Assembly: GCF_020740795.1 (NCBI RefSeq)
Contig: NC_067312.1
Coordinates: 40,818,905-40,882,904 of the forward strand
Length of the DNA stretch: 64,000 bases
Direction: 5' to 3'
From: Apus apus
Taxonomy: Eukaryota; Chordata; Aves; Apodiformes; Apodidae
Part shown: one piece after another, positions 10,900 through 23,065 of the stretch
Position numbering within the stretch: the stretch's first letter is position 1
Layout of the letters: every line of letters starts with the position of its first letter
Program-made: the position numbers and the translations under genes
Notes under the pieces: model-generated
Databases searched by the model: none
Told to the model about the DNA's origin: nothing
Seen by the model: only the letters and a program-made list of their open reading frames with translations

Positions 10900-13800
10900 G
10901 CACCAGGGGAAAAATTAGCATTAAGCATCATCCCCCACCCTTCACAGTTGTAAAGAATGCTTTAAAATTCAGTATGGTTGTCTGTGTTCCAATGACTTAA
11001 GGAGCTGATCAAATAGAACCAGCTGGGTCTTTACTTAGAGGAACAGGGATATTAGTGCCTATAAGAACGCCATGCTCCTAACCAATAGAGAGATGGGCAA
11101 ACTGCTACAATTGGCCCTCTACTCACTATATTGAATTTAGTCCACACAAGGGGGTACAATTGTGTTCAAAATACACTGAGCTGCACTAGGTTTTTTTCTT
11201 AGAAAAAAACTCCCTAAATCTACAATTCCATTTGCTTGAGTAATACCTGCATACAGTCTCTCAAATTCTGCAGTGAAAAAGAAAGTTATTACCATCATTA
11301 AAGACTGCTTAAAGATAATAGTAATACAACACTACCTCTCAGACAAACTCATTATTCTTATGATGCAGACATTATTTGTGGCCTCATTCACAGAAGTATA
11401 GTTTATATTTTAACACTTCCAAACATAAGAAATTGAAGTTCAGTGGAGTACTTATGAGAAAATAAGGATTCACTGTGTCTCCCTTTCTCTTTTGACAAGG
11501 AAAATTCCAACAGGAAAAACAGCATAGATACTAAAGCACCTCAAATTAAGCAGTTTCTTACAATTATTTGGCATATTTTCACTGGTATCTTTCATCAGCA
11601 TAAGTACATATGTTTCGAATTTTTGCTTCTCCTGCTGTTGAATCAGACTTTCTGCAATCACTCTTTTTCAATGTCCCAGGCAGCTTTGCATTTCTTTCCA
11701 TTCCCTTCTCCTCTATTTATTATTCTTTATTGCTCCTTATAAGCCATTGTTTGGTTCATGGAAGAAAAGAGAGGATACAGTAAGCTTTTTCTCCTGGTGA
11801 TATTCAGAGCCCAACTTCTTAGGTTCTTTCCCTTCTGTTCTTTACTTGGCCTCTTCCTATATTTTCACCCTATTTTCGTCCTGCTGGTTCCAAAGGATGC
11901 CCATTGCTATCCATTAAGAGAATCATGACTGACTGTGGCTGGGGCTTCCCATGCATTAAATCCGCATATGCAGCTGTCCATGACCCTCCCCCTGCTTCTT
12001 TTTCTCCCCCTGCACCATTTTCTCCTTTGTACCTCAGAGAACTGATTCAATCTAAAATGCAACTCAGCAACTAATGAGCATTCTTAACCCAGCAGCATTA
12101 TGGTGATGTTTCTGTTAATTTCTAACCCAGCACAAACAAGTTGGCGTGCGAGTATGAAAACGGGCAGGAAATTCCATCTAAATCTTAAGGTACAATACAG
12201 ACACTGTTTTACTAACTGGACTGTACACAACATCTTATCTTACAGAAGCACAGTGAAACAAGTTTTATTTTTCATTCTCAAGAAGCAAATATACTAATGA
12301 GTTTTTTAATATTGTTTTATTTCTCTTTTTTCTCTACTTAGGTAAGGAAACATTTGCTAAAATTTACTTCCTTTAAGGTATTTGACTTCCTCATGCACCA
12401 CCCCTTCCTTTTCCACTAAGAATTTCTCCTTTTCTAACAATCTTTTGCACTCCCAAAAGAAGCCAGAAATTCAGACACAACATTTCACAATATCAGATCA
12501 ACACAAAATCTTAGCTGACAAAATATTAGAACATGCCTCTATCATGATAAAATACTCATTTACTTACTTTTATCACAAAACACCTTTCTTAAAATTTTAG
12601 ATCCTTGGTATAACACAATATTAACAAACTGAACGTATTTTTCAGGAAGATCTAAAGTGGTAAATTACACTGAAGATATAGTACTGGATCTTTAGATTCA
12701 AAACATTTAAACCAGTTTAAGATTATCAAAACATTTTTTCTTTTCACACATTTTCATGTATCTGCAGCAGAGAATATTTTTTAAGGAAAGCTTCCCTCTA
12801 CAAAGAGGTGACAACAGAGGATGTAATGTTTAATTTCTATGTATGAGACAGTGGTTTTGCAAGAGGTCCATCAGTATATAGTATATTGTTGAAGACTATC
12901 ACATTCTGTTTCACAAAACTAAATTAATATTAGAAAAATATATTAAAAACTGATACATAGCCATGTTGCCTTCTATATGTTTGCTTCTTTCTATGCAGAT
13001 TGATTAAATCTGCTTAGATATGGATAAACAGTACTTAGCTGTGAATATTCACAGTTATTTCCATTTTTAATTTTTTTACATGTACCCAGGGACTAATTCA
13101 CTGATTATTATATAAAAGCCGCTACAAAAGTATAATTAGATCAAACTAAATCCCAGTTTTGTTTTTGGAGAGCAGAAATGGAAGACAGATCACTGCTTCA
13201 AATGCAATTGAGAAAAGAACACTCACCTAACTGGTTTTACCTGACGTAAGAAAAACCATACTTTTTTATGTTTTTGTCTCATGAATAGTCACCTACCATC
13301 AGCAGTACTAGAGAGAGAAGATACAGTATTTGCTGGAGACAGAGAATTATGTCACAATATTATTTTACATTAAAAAAGATTTTAAACGTGGCAACATAGT
13401 CTTGCCATCTGAAGGGTATTTTTCATAAATATTTGCATTCCATTAACTGATCTCTAAGTAAAAGGTTCCCGGCAATACATGTGTTACCACAAAAATCTAA
13501 TTATTCAACAGTTATTTGAATGTTTTAAATTGCAAGTAAATCCTTATTTTCTAGTTTGGAGAAACTAGAATTACACTAGAATTACAATTACACTAACAGC
13601 TGGTACCAGGGGCAGCTGATCCATGAGATGACAGGAAAAGCTCTGCGGGATCTGCCACTTGCAAACAAGGCAGAACTAAAGACAGGAAGGCTGAGGGCAG
13701 TCCTGGCTGCAGAGATCTTGATGTTGAGTTTATTTAAACGCTCAGAGAAGTGAACAAGTTGAATACCACGTCTCTGAACTTGAGATCTGACTGCAGCTTA

Positions 13801-14479
13801 TTTAGAGATCTACTTGGATTCAACAGAAGACTGCCCAAGTAGGCAGAAAATCCCAGGGCAGTTGGCTGCTTTTTCAGGATAACCTCTTTGAAGCATACAA
13901 ACACTGCACAGGGCAGAAAACAAAGCTGGTGTGGCAGGATGCCAGTGTGGATAGGTAGGCCACCCCTGACCCAGCTCAGATGTGAAAAAGGAAGTACACG
14001 GAGTGAATTTCAGGAAAAATATAAGGACAGTGGTCAAGCATATGGGGATGAGAAGGGCAACAACCACAGGAGATGGGACAGGGAGAGCAACAATCCTGGC
14101 CAGAAGACTACACATAGAGGGGTCAGTGACCCACACCATGGCCAATCTGAGCTAGCACAGGCCTGTGCTGTGCATGGCCAGCAAAGCCCTGGGCTGCATG
14201 GGGTTGCACAAACATCTTGGCTGCAGCTCAAGCAGCACACAGTACCACAGGAAGTGGCAGGCAGCTCCTACTTGGCACCACAGGATATGCTGCCTGCATG
14301 GCCTTGCCTTTATCCAAAACTCTTCATTCTAATACCTAACATTTTAAATGTTACTTTACAGAGTCTTGAGTTTAGCTCGTACTGAGATCATGTGTATCAG
14401 CAGCTCCTCATGCCAACAAAATACTCCATCCAGGCACACACAACTCTCCACAGGACTAGGCAGTGTGCTTCCATGTTAC
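10900..14479. other. Intergenic, no gene recognised
   Basis: Mostly AT-rich unique-looking sequence. From about 13600 to 14330 it becomes more GC-balanced. Open frames there (for example 13888-14385 plus) lack any recognisable family character and are probably decayed repeat. Confidence 0.5.
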
Positions 14480-15235
14480 CACAAGGCCACTTTCTATGAT
14501 ATTGTAAAGGTCACAGCAATCAAGAGGTGCCTGATTATTGGAAAAAGGCAAGCATTGCACCCATCTTTAGGGTTAGAGTGTATCCTTCCTGAATCCTTAC
14601 CTATGTACATGAAGGAGATGGTGACTGGGAACTGCCAGCATGGGTCTACCAATGGCAAATCTTCTCTCCACAACCAGATTTCTTCTAGGAAGAGGTTTCT
14701 GATTGCTTAGGTAAGGGGCAAGTGTGAGAGAAGCTACTAGACATGGCAGAGGGGCAGAGGGAAGAAAAGCAAATCAGTCAGTGGTAATAGAACCAGTACT
14801 GCATGGACTGGACACATGGACTGATAGAAACATCTTTAAGTTCAACAAAGACAAATGCAAAGTCCTTCATCTTAGCAGAAATAACCCCATCCAGCTTGAG
14901 ATCAGCTAGAAAGCTTTACAGAGTAAGACCCCTCTGCTGTGGCAGGCAGGTTGAACGTAAGTCAGCAGTCTTCGTGGCTGCGACCAGCCACGTATCGAGC
15001 TCTAACAGTGCAATGAGGAAGTCCAAGAAAATGTGCCACCTTCTGCTTTCACCACTTCTGAGAGTGCTTGTGCAGTACCATGTCCTATTTAGAACTCCCT
15101 AGTACAAAAAAGCCACTGACATTGTGAAGCAGGTGACCAGCAGATGGCTGCCAACGTGGTCAGGGAGCTGGAGCATACGCCACTCCCTGGAGAGGATGAG
15201 AGAACAGGGTTTGTTCAGCCTTAAGAGGTAAGACT
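14480..15235 (+). mobile_element. Old CR1-like ORF2 remnant, sense
   Basis: Weak but ordered CR1 ORF2 matches: a 'QHGSTNGKSSLHNQIS' stretch (about 14635-14690), 'FKFNKDKCKVLHLSRNN' (about 14838-14888), and a 'RMREQGLFSLK'-like motif (about 15195-15228). It is much more diverged than the other CR1 copies in the window and broken in many places. Confidence 0.65.
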
Positions 15236-18200
15236 AAGTATCAGAAGCAGAACAAATTCTGACATCAACTCACTGCAATTTTGCCCTATTAGAAAACAAA
15301 GCGTAAATAGGGAAAAAAAATCATTAAGGAAAATAAATAAATAAATTATAAAGTGACACACAGAAGTATGCTACATAGTCAAATGAGAAGTTGATTTGTG
15401 GGAAACTTCTACTTCTGTTGAATTAAAAAGAGTTGCAATGTCAGGCTGCCCTTAACCTCTTAGTTTCTGTCATTACTGTTGGAATTCTGATTTTTCTAGG
15501 CCCATAATATGGAGAATTTGGTCAGAAATGAGAGATACTATTTGCATATTTTACCCTCTCATCCCAGGTAAATACAGTTGAGTTTGCTTGCCACCAGGTA
15601 ACTCAGAAGTACTGTCCTAAAAATCACTCTTGCTTCCCTATAATTAAAAGCTTAAAGCTATTACATTTTTATTCTAAACAGAAATGCTTAACATTATTAG
15701 AGTAAGACACTAAGAAATAGGCATTTCTATTTAGAATCAAATGTAATGTTTACTGTTCTATCTAATCATGTTCCATACTCAGCTACTGTGAAAATTTCTC
15801 CTACCAGTAAGACCAGAAATGTACAACTATTGTAGTGTGAAGTTGCAGTACTAGAGCAGGGCAGCACACCCTTTAATAAATCCCCTAACATTCTTAAGTG
15901 ATACTCTAAAATGACATCACCTAAATTAGCTGTTACTTCCTTAGGACACTGCCTTCATTCCACAAGGAAATTGCTGCATTACAACCTGCATCTTTGTGGC
16001 TGAACTAGCATCCAGTAGAATTAGGTTAGTCCTCAAGCTGTTCTTGCCAGCCTAGTTTATTTGGAAATTTGCCACACTCTTAGATCTAGCCACTGCCCTG
16101 TTCTACAGTTTGAGAGTTAATACCTCTAAAGGAAGTATAGAACAGCCAAGTTTCCGAGAACTTTCTTTTTTCTACTACCTTGCCTTACTGACAGCTTTTA
16201 CGGGATATTCTGACGTAGCTATCTGCACTGCCATAGCTGGTTCATTGTTTTCATCCAAATGATTGTTTGAGAACATTGTAAGTTTTGTACTTTAAAGCTG
16301 AATTAGTTGGAAGTTTCCTTTGTGATTAAAAACTTCAGCTTGTTTTTCCAATTATTATGAAGACATTCCTGAAAAATGCAGCTTCTGAAACTCCAGTTAG
16401 ACAGGTACAGAAGTCTACTTAGCAGCTGAAACAATGTTAGCAAGAAAAAGTGCATTGTAAAATGGCATGGAGATGACAGAGCAGGAACTGCTTTATGCTA
16501 GAAAGCTACATTGAAACTCAGGACAGTAGCTGCCACAATTGCCTTCAGCAGCTCATACTGGAATTCTGTTGCGCTCCCCAGGAGCAATGTGGCCATACCT
16601 CTGCTCCAGATCACTATTATGGTTGGTTGGGATCACAGCCTATTCTCTTAATTCAGCCTGTAAGAACTCTGATTACCTGAAAGACTGTAACATGCACCAC
16701 TGCTTGGCACACTGAGGCAATGGACACACACAATATGCAAACAGGGCACAAAAGTCTTAAGACTTGTAATAGACAAGTTGGTTCTGAGAGCCAGTGTGGT
16801 GGCTAGGGCATGAGCCAAGGACTGGTACATATGCCATTTTCTGCTTGACCGAGCGTGCTTCCTCAAAATCGCTTGTTTTCATTCCTCTTCTTGTCTGAAA
16901 AACTATGCAACACTTTTCAGTAATTCTAAAATCTTAAGCACAGATCTGGAAACAATATGCCAGAAAATTGCACTGAAATATCTGCAGAGCAGAGAAGCTC
17001 TAAATGCCTAGCAGTAGTGAGATTTACTGAGTTTGCACTGGAGAACAGGCACATGAGTAGCCTTTCAGGAAGTACATCCAGAAAATGAAGACAAGGGCAA
17101 CGGGGGTGGGGAGAGGGCAGGGGAGGGGATGAGGTGTGGGGCGGGAACTATTACGACGGGGAGGGGCAGAAGGAAAAGTAAGAGTGCCTTTATGGCAGAT
17201 GGGGCGTGGAGAAGATGAAGACAAGGAACTTCTCTACTTCTTTTAGTAGAGATGACTAAACCTTAACACAAATGCAGAAAAAGAGACAGGTGTGACTTCA
17301 TCAGCTGAAACAAGCAAAATTCTCGAGTTGGTTCTGTGATTTGAATAACACTGCTCTTGCTTTGCAAAACTAATATGTGCACAATAAAATTTGTGGATTA
17401 TTCATTCAGCTTGAACTTCAGGGACTCCTATGCTTTTACATATCAATGCCAAAGTTAACTCTCAGCAAAATAAATGTTTCCATAAAACTACAGTAGAGGT
17501 TTACAGTCAACTGTATTACCTTTTACAGAGATAACATGAGATGGAGCTTGGTCAGTTTCCTTCTTAATCTGTAATTAAAGATCCAGCAATATCTGTTCCA
17601 TGCAGGCAAAAGCTTTTGCTGTTACAGTTCTACATGATGCACAATTCCCAAAAGCCTCAGAAAATGAACCGAAAGATAACTCACATGGTTATGCTTTGTT
17701 CTGGTTCTCTTTAGAGTGGGGAGGGAAAGGGGAGGAGAGGAAGAAAAGGGACACAGGTACATTTCTAAACTATGTACAATAAAGCCTAAAAAATTCCATG
17801 CATTGAGCCCGAGAAAGCTCAAGATTCCCCCTTCTCCACCTTCCTCCATTTTTACATTAGCAAATTCCCTCTAGTTTTCCTTAGATCACTTTGAGTCTCA
17901 AAAGTTCACTTCTCAGTTGGGGACAGGGACAGTAGAGCAATACTGACAGTGTCTCACACCAATTCCCAAAGGTCTAACAAATGTTATTCAGAGATACAAA
18001 TGGCTCTGAAAAAAAGCTACTGACAGTCCAATTGAAAAAGCCCTCTCCTGGCTACTAAATTTACATTCTTTACACCATTATCAACACTGCACAGACACCT
18101 CCTGTCATCAGTCCCCTACCTCTGGCAGAATTTAAATTCTTCTAATTTAAAAGAAAAAAAGCCAAGAGCAGGAAAAAGGATGGGAAGACTGAAGAAGAAA

Positions 18201-18239
18201 AAAAAAACAACAACCAAACAATTTCTGATACTCTACACA
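15236..18239. other. Intergenic between CR1 remnant and RMI1 3' end
   Basis: No gene recognised. It contains a G-rich tract at about 17101-17160 and otherwise AT-rich unique-looking sequence. Confidence 0.5.
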
Positions 18240-18817
18240 ATTGATAAGGTGTATATTTTTATTTTAAAGTGACTACACAACTTCCACCAAAGTTTAAATG
18301 AAAACCTTAATATATTTATTTTTATATGTTCTAAAAGCAGAAATTAGAAAAAAAAAAAAGATAAAAATTAACACCAATATTAAATACATATATACAATAT
18401 GTTTGTAGCACAAGTATTTAACTACTCTGTGAAAAGGTTAGACAAGTAATTTTAACAGTCAAAGAATAAGGCTGCCTGAGGGTTCAAAACTATTTGCAGT
18501 GATTAACAACAACATGACAAAACAGATTGCCCATTCATTCTTTACTGTTAATATTTTTTAAAGTTTGACCTTTAATTCTTTAAAAAGTGTGCAACTTTTA
18601 ATCTCATTTATGTATAGGGTTGGGTCTCCTACATACGCACCCAGACCTGAACATTTTGAACACTTCAGGTTCTTGCACACTGAGTATATATTTTGAGTTT
18701 TCAGGTTGGCATAGCCAGAAGTGACTGCATTTAAAAAATAATTCTTTGTTTAAATTTATTCAACTGCTTTCCTCCTGTCTTAAATGTTTCCTAAGACACA
18801 GTCTGCAAGTTTGTATG
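18240..18817 (-). other. RMI1: RMI1 3' UTR (approximate)
   Basis: AT-rich sequence directly after the RMI1 stop codon. Antisense AATAAA signals (plus-strand tttatt) lie at 18315-18320 and 18258-18263, so the transcript probably ends near 18.23-18.30 kb. The exact cleavage site cannot be read. Confidence 0.5.
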
Positions 18818-20701
18818 TTATTTATTCAAACGCTTCTTCAGTTGCTCTAGATGCTTTGCATCAGCATCCTGAAGAATTAAGACAGTGGCTTTAGAGTGAA
18901 GTGGATTGAACTCTATAGTCATCAAACAACAGAGATCTATCAGTTGTTTTTGACATTTCTCTAAACCATCCTTAAGCTTCAGATGTAAAGATGGATCCTT
19001 TTTCAGTCTATTCATTTCAGGCACTGAAAAGCCAATCAAACTTGTCAGAATTTCATCAGCAAAATCTACTTCAAGGTAAGCTGAACCATCAGAAATTTTT
19101 GCCTTTATACCCCAGAAACCATTGCTGCTTGTGAGGTTTCCAGTGAGAGTAACAATAAAACACTTAACTTTAAGAACTGTAACAGTTTCAGGTTTTTTTG
19201 CAAGGAGAAGGGAAATATATGTGAAAGGTGGAGAATCTAAATCTCTATATGTCTCTACTATTCTGCAAGGAAAGGTCTGTGAATCATGTTTCTGCTGATG
19301 TTCTTCTGGGTCTGTTTTTGAGAAAAATACAGGGTCTTCATTTAACAGCCTGCTGTCAGAAGTGTGCAGGGATTTACACCTGCTGTCATCTAGGTCTGTA
19401 TCATTCTGCCTTTCTTCAAGAGGTTTTTCCAAAGAAAAATTTGCAGTACTGCACATCTGATGTACACTTTTGTGCTGTGAAAAGTCAGTAATACTATTTC
19501 TATCTCCATCTAATACTGCTCTTACAAAAGTGTTTTGCTTGCTGGTAGCTTCTAGAGGCTTATCTCTTTCATTGACAAAATCATTTTCATAAGTGCCATT
19601 TAAAGATGAATTGCAGAAACTTCTAGATGTATGTGGGAGTCTCTCAGTAATTAAATTTGTATTTCTGTTCATCATCACTGGCAGCACTTCTTCCAGCTCA
19701 CTTTGCATCTCTTCTTCCAGAAGGAAGTCATCTTCTACAGGAAAGTCATTTAAAAAGCCATCAACATATTCTCTGGGAGGTGAAACTTTTTCATCTGAAT
19801 GAGGCAAAGGACTTCCAGATTCCCGTAGGAAAACATTTCCATTGTGTGCAGTCAGTGACGCTGTCACTGTACTAAAATTGTTGCTTCTACTGCCGTATCC
19901 ACTTTCTAACGATGTTTCGTTGTTTAAAGTAAATTCATTATTTTCATCAAGACTAGCTAGGAGCTCTTCATCTGAAGGGCCTAGAGTTTGTTCTAATTCA
20001 TCTACAGGCCTTGAAACAATTTGGTAATGACCAGCTTGCCCAACAGAATTAGGGTTTTCAGTTTCTCCAATTAATCTAGCAAGGACCCTTTCCTGAGAAT
20101 ACTCCTCCAGAAGAGCATCCACCTCACCCCCCAACAGTTTCACATTTTCTGGTTTAAGCAGAAGAACTCCAAGACGATATGGAATATTACCCTGTACAGT
20201 GATTTTTGTTCCAGGAGGAAGATTACTGTGGAGAACAGGCACTGGTTGATACTCCATGCCCTGAATTCGATGTATCCCATCAGTTAGTTCCAGCACCAGC
20301 ATTCGAGTAGGCTTTGCTTCCCAGGGCTTCTGAAATGCCTGAGTACTGGCTGTCACTTCCTCATTTACAGTACTTTTCCCTCTTAGCTTCTGCAACTGGG
20401 AATATGCTGGCTGGCTAACATCAATCAGTGAATCAATCTGTATGGAGTAGAAGCCTAACAACTCTCCCTTGGGTGCATCTAAGATGCAGTCAGGCAAAAC
20501 AGCATATTCCAAATCTCTTAGATCAGTAAGAAGCCATTGCTCAAATACTTGCTTGTTAATCTGAGCTTGACTTAAGTTACTACCACTGTTTTCTTCCTGG
20601 ATCCAACTAATACATGCTTCTAGCCACGTCAAAGGAACTTTAACATGCCACGTGGATGAAAGCCAAGTGTCCACTCTTGCTGCAATGTTAGATGTAGACA
20701 T
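18818..20701 (-). CDS. RMI1: RecQ-mediated genome instability protein 1 (RMI1), single coding exon
   Basis: A 627-codon uninterrupted frame, close to the 625 aa of human RMI1. RMI1 is the OB-fold scaffold of the BLM-TOP3A-RMI1-RMI2 complex, which dissolves double Holliday junctions in the nucleus. Visible features: an N-terminal helical region with '[13 protein letters not shown]' (about residues 25-37) and '[12 protein letters not shown]'; the first OB fold (about 65-220) with 'LQLRGK'-like and '[10 protein letters not shown]' segments ending '[20 protein letters not shown]'; an acidic, low-complexity linker (about 240-480) with '[15 protein letters not shown]'; and a C-terminal RMI2-binding OB fold (about 480-627) with '[17 protein letters not shown]' and 'IGFSVPEMN', ending LKKRLNK. 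The start follows a splice acceptor (exon begins at 20725 on the minus strand), so upstream exons are noncoding. An intronless coding region is typical of this gene. Confidence 0.98.
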   Translation of the reverse strand: MSTSNIAARVDTWLSSTWHVKVPLTWLEACISWIQEENSGSNLSQAQINKQVFEQWLLTDLRDLEYAVLPDCILDAPKGELLGFYSIQIDSLIDVSQPAYSQLQKLRGKSTVNEEVTASTQAFQKPWEAKPTRMLVLELTDGIHRIQGMEYQPVPVLHSNLPPGTKITVQGNIPYRLGVLLLKPENVKLLGGEVDALLEEYSQERVLARLIGETENPNSVGQAGHYQIVSRPVDELEQTLGPSDEELLASLDENNEFTLNNETSLESGYGSRSNNFSTVTASLTAHNGNVFLRESGSPLPHSDEKVSPPREYVDGFLNDFPVEDDFLLEEEMQSELEEVLPVMMNRNTNLITERLPHTSRSFCNSSLNGTYENDFVNERDKPLEATSKQNTFVRAVLDGDRNSITDFSQHKSVHQMCSTANFSLEKPLEERQNDTDLDDSRCKSLHTSDSRLLNEDPVFFSKTDPEEHQQKHDSQTFPCRIVETYRDLDSPPFTYISLLLAKKPETVTVLKVKCFIVTLTGNLTSSNGFWGIKAKISDGSAYLEVDFADEILTSLIGFSVPEMNRLKKDPSLHLKLKDGLEKCQKQLIDLCCLMTIEFNPLHSKATVLILQDADAKHLEQLKKRLNK

Positions 20702-20725
20702 TTTCTTTTAAAGAGAGTGAATTCC
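20702..20725 (-). other. RMI1: RMI1 5' UTR end of coding exon and splice acceptor
   Basis: Read on the minus strand, a pyrimidine-rich stretch ending 'ttttgttctag' (AG at plus 20726-20727) precedes 24 nt of UTR and then the ATG. The first exon therefore lies upstream, in the CpG island. Confidence 0.7.
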
Positions 20726-21439
20726 CTAGAACAAAACCCAAAAAGACATATTTACTCTTCTGGCAACAGCTAAAGTTAAAAGTCTCTCACTCATATTGTA
20801 TAGAAATTTGCTCTCAGTTCAAAGTACTGCAACTCTAAGTGTGACAAAACAGAGACAAGTTAAATCAAAAACACTTCTGCAGGTACCAAAAATAAACATG
20901 CATTTCCAATACTAAGTTTCAATCAGCATGTAAAGTACATGCAGTTTACTCGTCATTGACTATCAGGAAAGTTTGTAGACTTCTACAAGCAACCTTGCTT
21001 GGTGACTTCTCCTTTTCCATTGATTTAATTAGAAAAATATAACTGGAATAATTATGTTATGGCTGGAAAGTGAACAGATGGAAAAAAAACAGAAGTCAGC
21101 TATTTTATATATATGTGTCCTCTATTTTTCCCCTTTTATTTCTGTGGGTGCTGCTGTTAACACTCAGTTTGATTTCGAAATTGACCTGAGAAAATATTTT
21201 GCCATTTCATCAGTACTGTTATGAACAGAAGAGATCTCAACTACAACAAAACCAAGGTGGGATCTGTCAGCACTTGTATCACAACGGTGACTTTAACTGG
21301 ATAAAAGCTTTGTACACCACAACAGAAAGCTAGCGTCAAACATCGTTATATAGAGACCCAGTCCAGGGTTTGGCTGCAAAAGCACCAAGTCTTGTCAGTC
21401 ATACAAGCTAACAAGCTCTAGCTTCTTGTTAGTTTAGGA

Positions 21440-22365
21440 AGTAGAACAGAATAGAACTATTTCAGTTGGAAGGGACCTACAATGCTCATCTAGTCCAACA
21501 ACCTGACCACTTGAGGGCTGACCAAAAGTTAAAGCATGTTATTTAGGGCATTATCCAAATGCTCATTTTTAAGGCATTCACAGGCATGGGGCATCGACCA
21601 CCCCTTTAGGAAGCCTGTCCCTGTGTCTGACCACCCTCGTTTTAAAGAGAAATGTTTCCTAATGTCCAGACTGAACCTCCCCTGGTGCAGCTTAGAACTA
21701 TTTCCATGTGTCCTGTCACTGGATTCCAGGGAGGAGAGCTGAGCACTTCCCTCTCCACTGCCCCGCAGGAAGTTGCAGGTTTCCAATGAGGAAATGACAA
21801 TGAGGTGACAACCCCAGCCAGAGTCCTCAGCCACTCCTCACAGGACGTGCCTTCCAGCCCTTCCACCAGCTTTGGTGCCCTCCTCTGGACGCATTCAAGG
21901 ACCTTCACCTCCTTTTTAGATTGTGGGCAGAGCTGCAGGCAGTGCTGGAGGTGAGGCTGCACCAGCGCTGGATACAGCGGGATAAACCCTCTCCTGACCA
22001 GCCGGTCACACTGTGTGTGATGCACCCCAGGATGCAGGTTGCCCTGGTGGCTGCCAGGGCACGGGCCTGACTCACACTGAGCCTGCTGTGACCAGCACCC
22101 CCAGGGCCCTTTCTGCCGGGCTGCTCTCCAGCTGCTCCTCTGCCAAGTTATACTTGTGCCCGGCCTTACTCCACCCCAGGGGCAGAATCCGGCATTTGTT
22201 CATATTAAATGTCATCCCATTAATCATTGCCCAATGTAAGGAGCATCCTAAGGCCTCTTGTCCCTCAAGAGAGCCAAGAGCACCTCCCAATTCGTTATCT
22301 TCAGCAAACCTGCTCTTGGTGCATTCATCAACCCCTGCATCCAGATCTTGGACACAAATACTGAG
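21440..22365 (-). mobile_element. CR1 LINE, 5'-truncated, in RMI1 intron 1
   Basis: The antisense CR1 3' end begins near 21440 ('ttggaagggacc', 'tctagtccaac'). ORF2 C-terminal blocks follow on the minus strand, including a 'RRGFIPLYPALVQPHLQHC' stretch (about 21930-22000) and MTFNMNKCRILPLG (about 22180-22225). Frameshifts are present. It has the same strand as RMI1. Confidence 0.85.
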
Positions 22366-22746
22366 GAGATGCTAGGTTGGCTAACTGAGCCTGGGTAATG
22401 TTTAACCCCTTAGAAAGGGCAACCAAAGAGTTCAGCCACTCCATAAAGCACAACGAAAACAAAATTTACCACAAGAAAAAAAATTTTGCCGGTATAACCT
22501 GCAACGAAGGAAAGTTACCCTGCCTTTAAGCTCTCCCCAGAGCTTCACCTTGCAGAAGACACCCTCAAGCTAACCTCACCAAAGCAAAGCCCCAGCCTGC
22601 CACTCGCGCGTACCTGCCGCTGCGGGCCGGGCCCTGACGGGCGCTGAGGGAGTGAGGGGAGGTGAGGCGAGAGGGGGGTCGCTCGCTCTCGGCAGCCCCC
22701 GGAGGAGCCCAGCCCCTTCCCCGGCCCGGCCTCCCCCCGCACTCAC

Positions 22747-22880
22747 CGAGCCGAGCTGGCGCTGCGCCCGCGGCGGCTCCGGCTCCCGCAGGGTCTGTCC
22801 GGGGCGCAGGGGACGCGCGCGCGCGCCCGCCCCCCCCCGCGCGCAGCCCCCCAAAACTCCCGCGCGCCCCAGCAGCCAAT
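22747..22880 (-). other. RMI1: Candidate RMI1 noncoding first exon
   Basis: On the minus strand a strong donor GTGAGT (plus 22741-22746) follows 'GGCTCG', making 22747 the exon end. A second possible donor (CAG|GTACGC, near plus 22612-22617) would give a longer exon. The start of transcription is a guess based on the CCAAT box at 22876. Confidence 0.4.
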
Positions 22881-22964
22881 AGGAGGCGGCCGTGCCGCGC
22901 GCGCTGCCGAGCATCGCGAGAGCGCCGCCCCCCGCCCCGGCGCCGGGCTGTGAGCTCAACTTTT

Positions 22965-23065
22965 CGCAGCCGCCATTTTCTCTTCTCACGGCCGAGGTCA
23001 CTCTCGCTCTTCCCTTGCCGCCCCCCGCTGCCTGCACCGCTTCTGTCGCGGCTCCCACCGGGCAG
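22965..23065 (+). other. HNRNPK: HNRNPK noncoding first exon
   Basis: A pyrimidine-rich start region overlaps the YY1 motif at 22969-22979, a common TSS-proximal element of housekeeping genes. It runs to a good donor, GGGCAG|GTAAAA (exon ends 23065). The 5' end is approximate. Other noncoding first exons may exist further into the CpG island. Confidence 0.55.
22969..22979 (+). promoter_or_regulatory. YY1-type motif GCCGCCATTTT
   Basis: Exact GCCGCCATTTT at the presumed HNRNPK transcription start. YY1 sites at this position commonly set direction and start site in TATA-less promoters. Confidence 0.6.

Noticed and set aside
13888-14385. 165-codon plus-strand frame
   Set aside because: No recognisable domain, no splice context, low-quality composition; probably decayed repeat.
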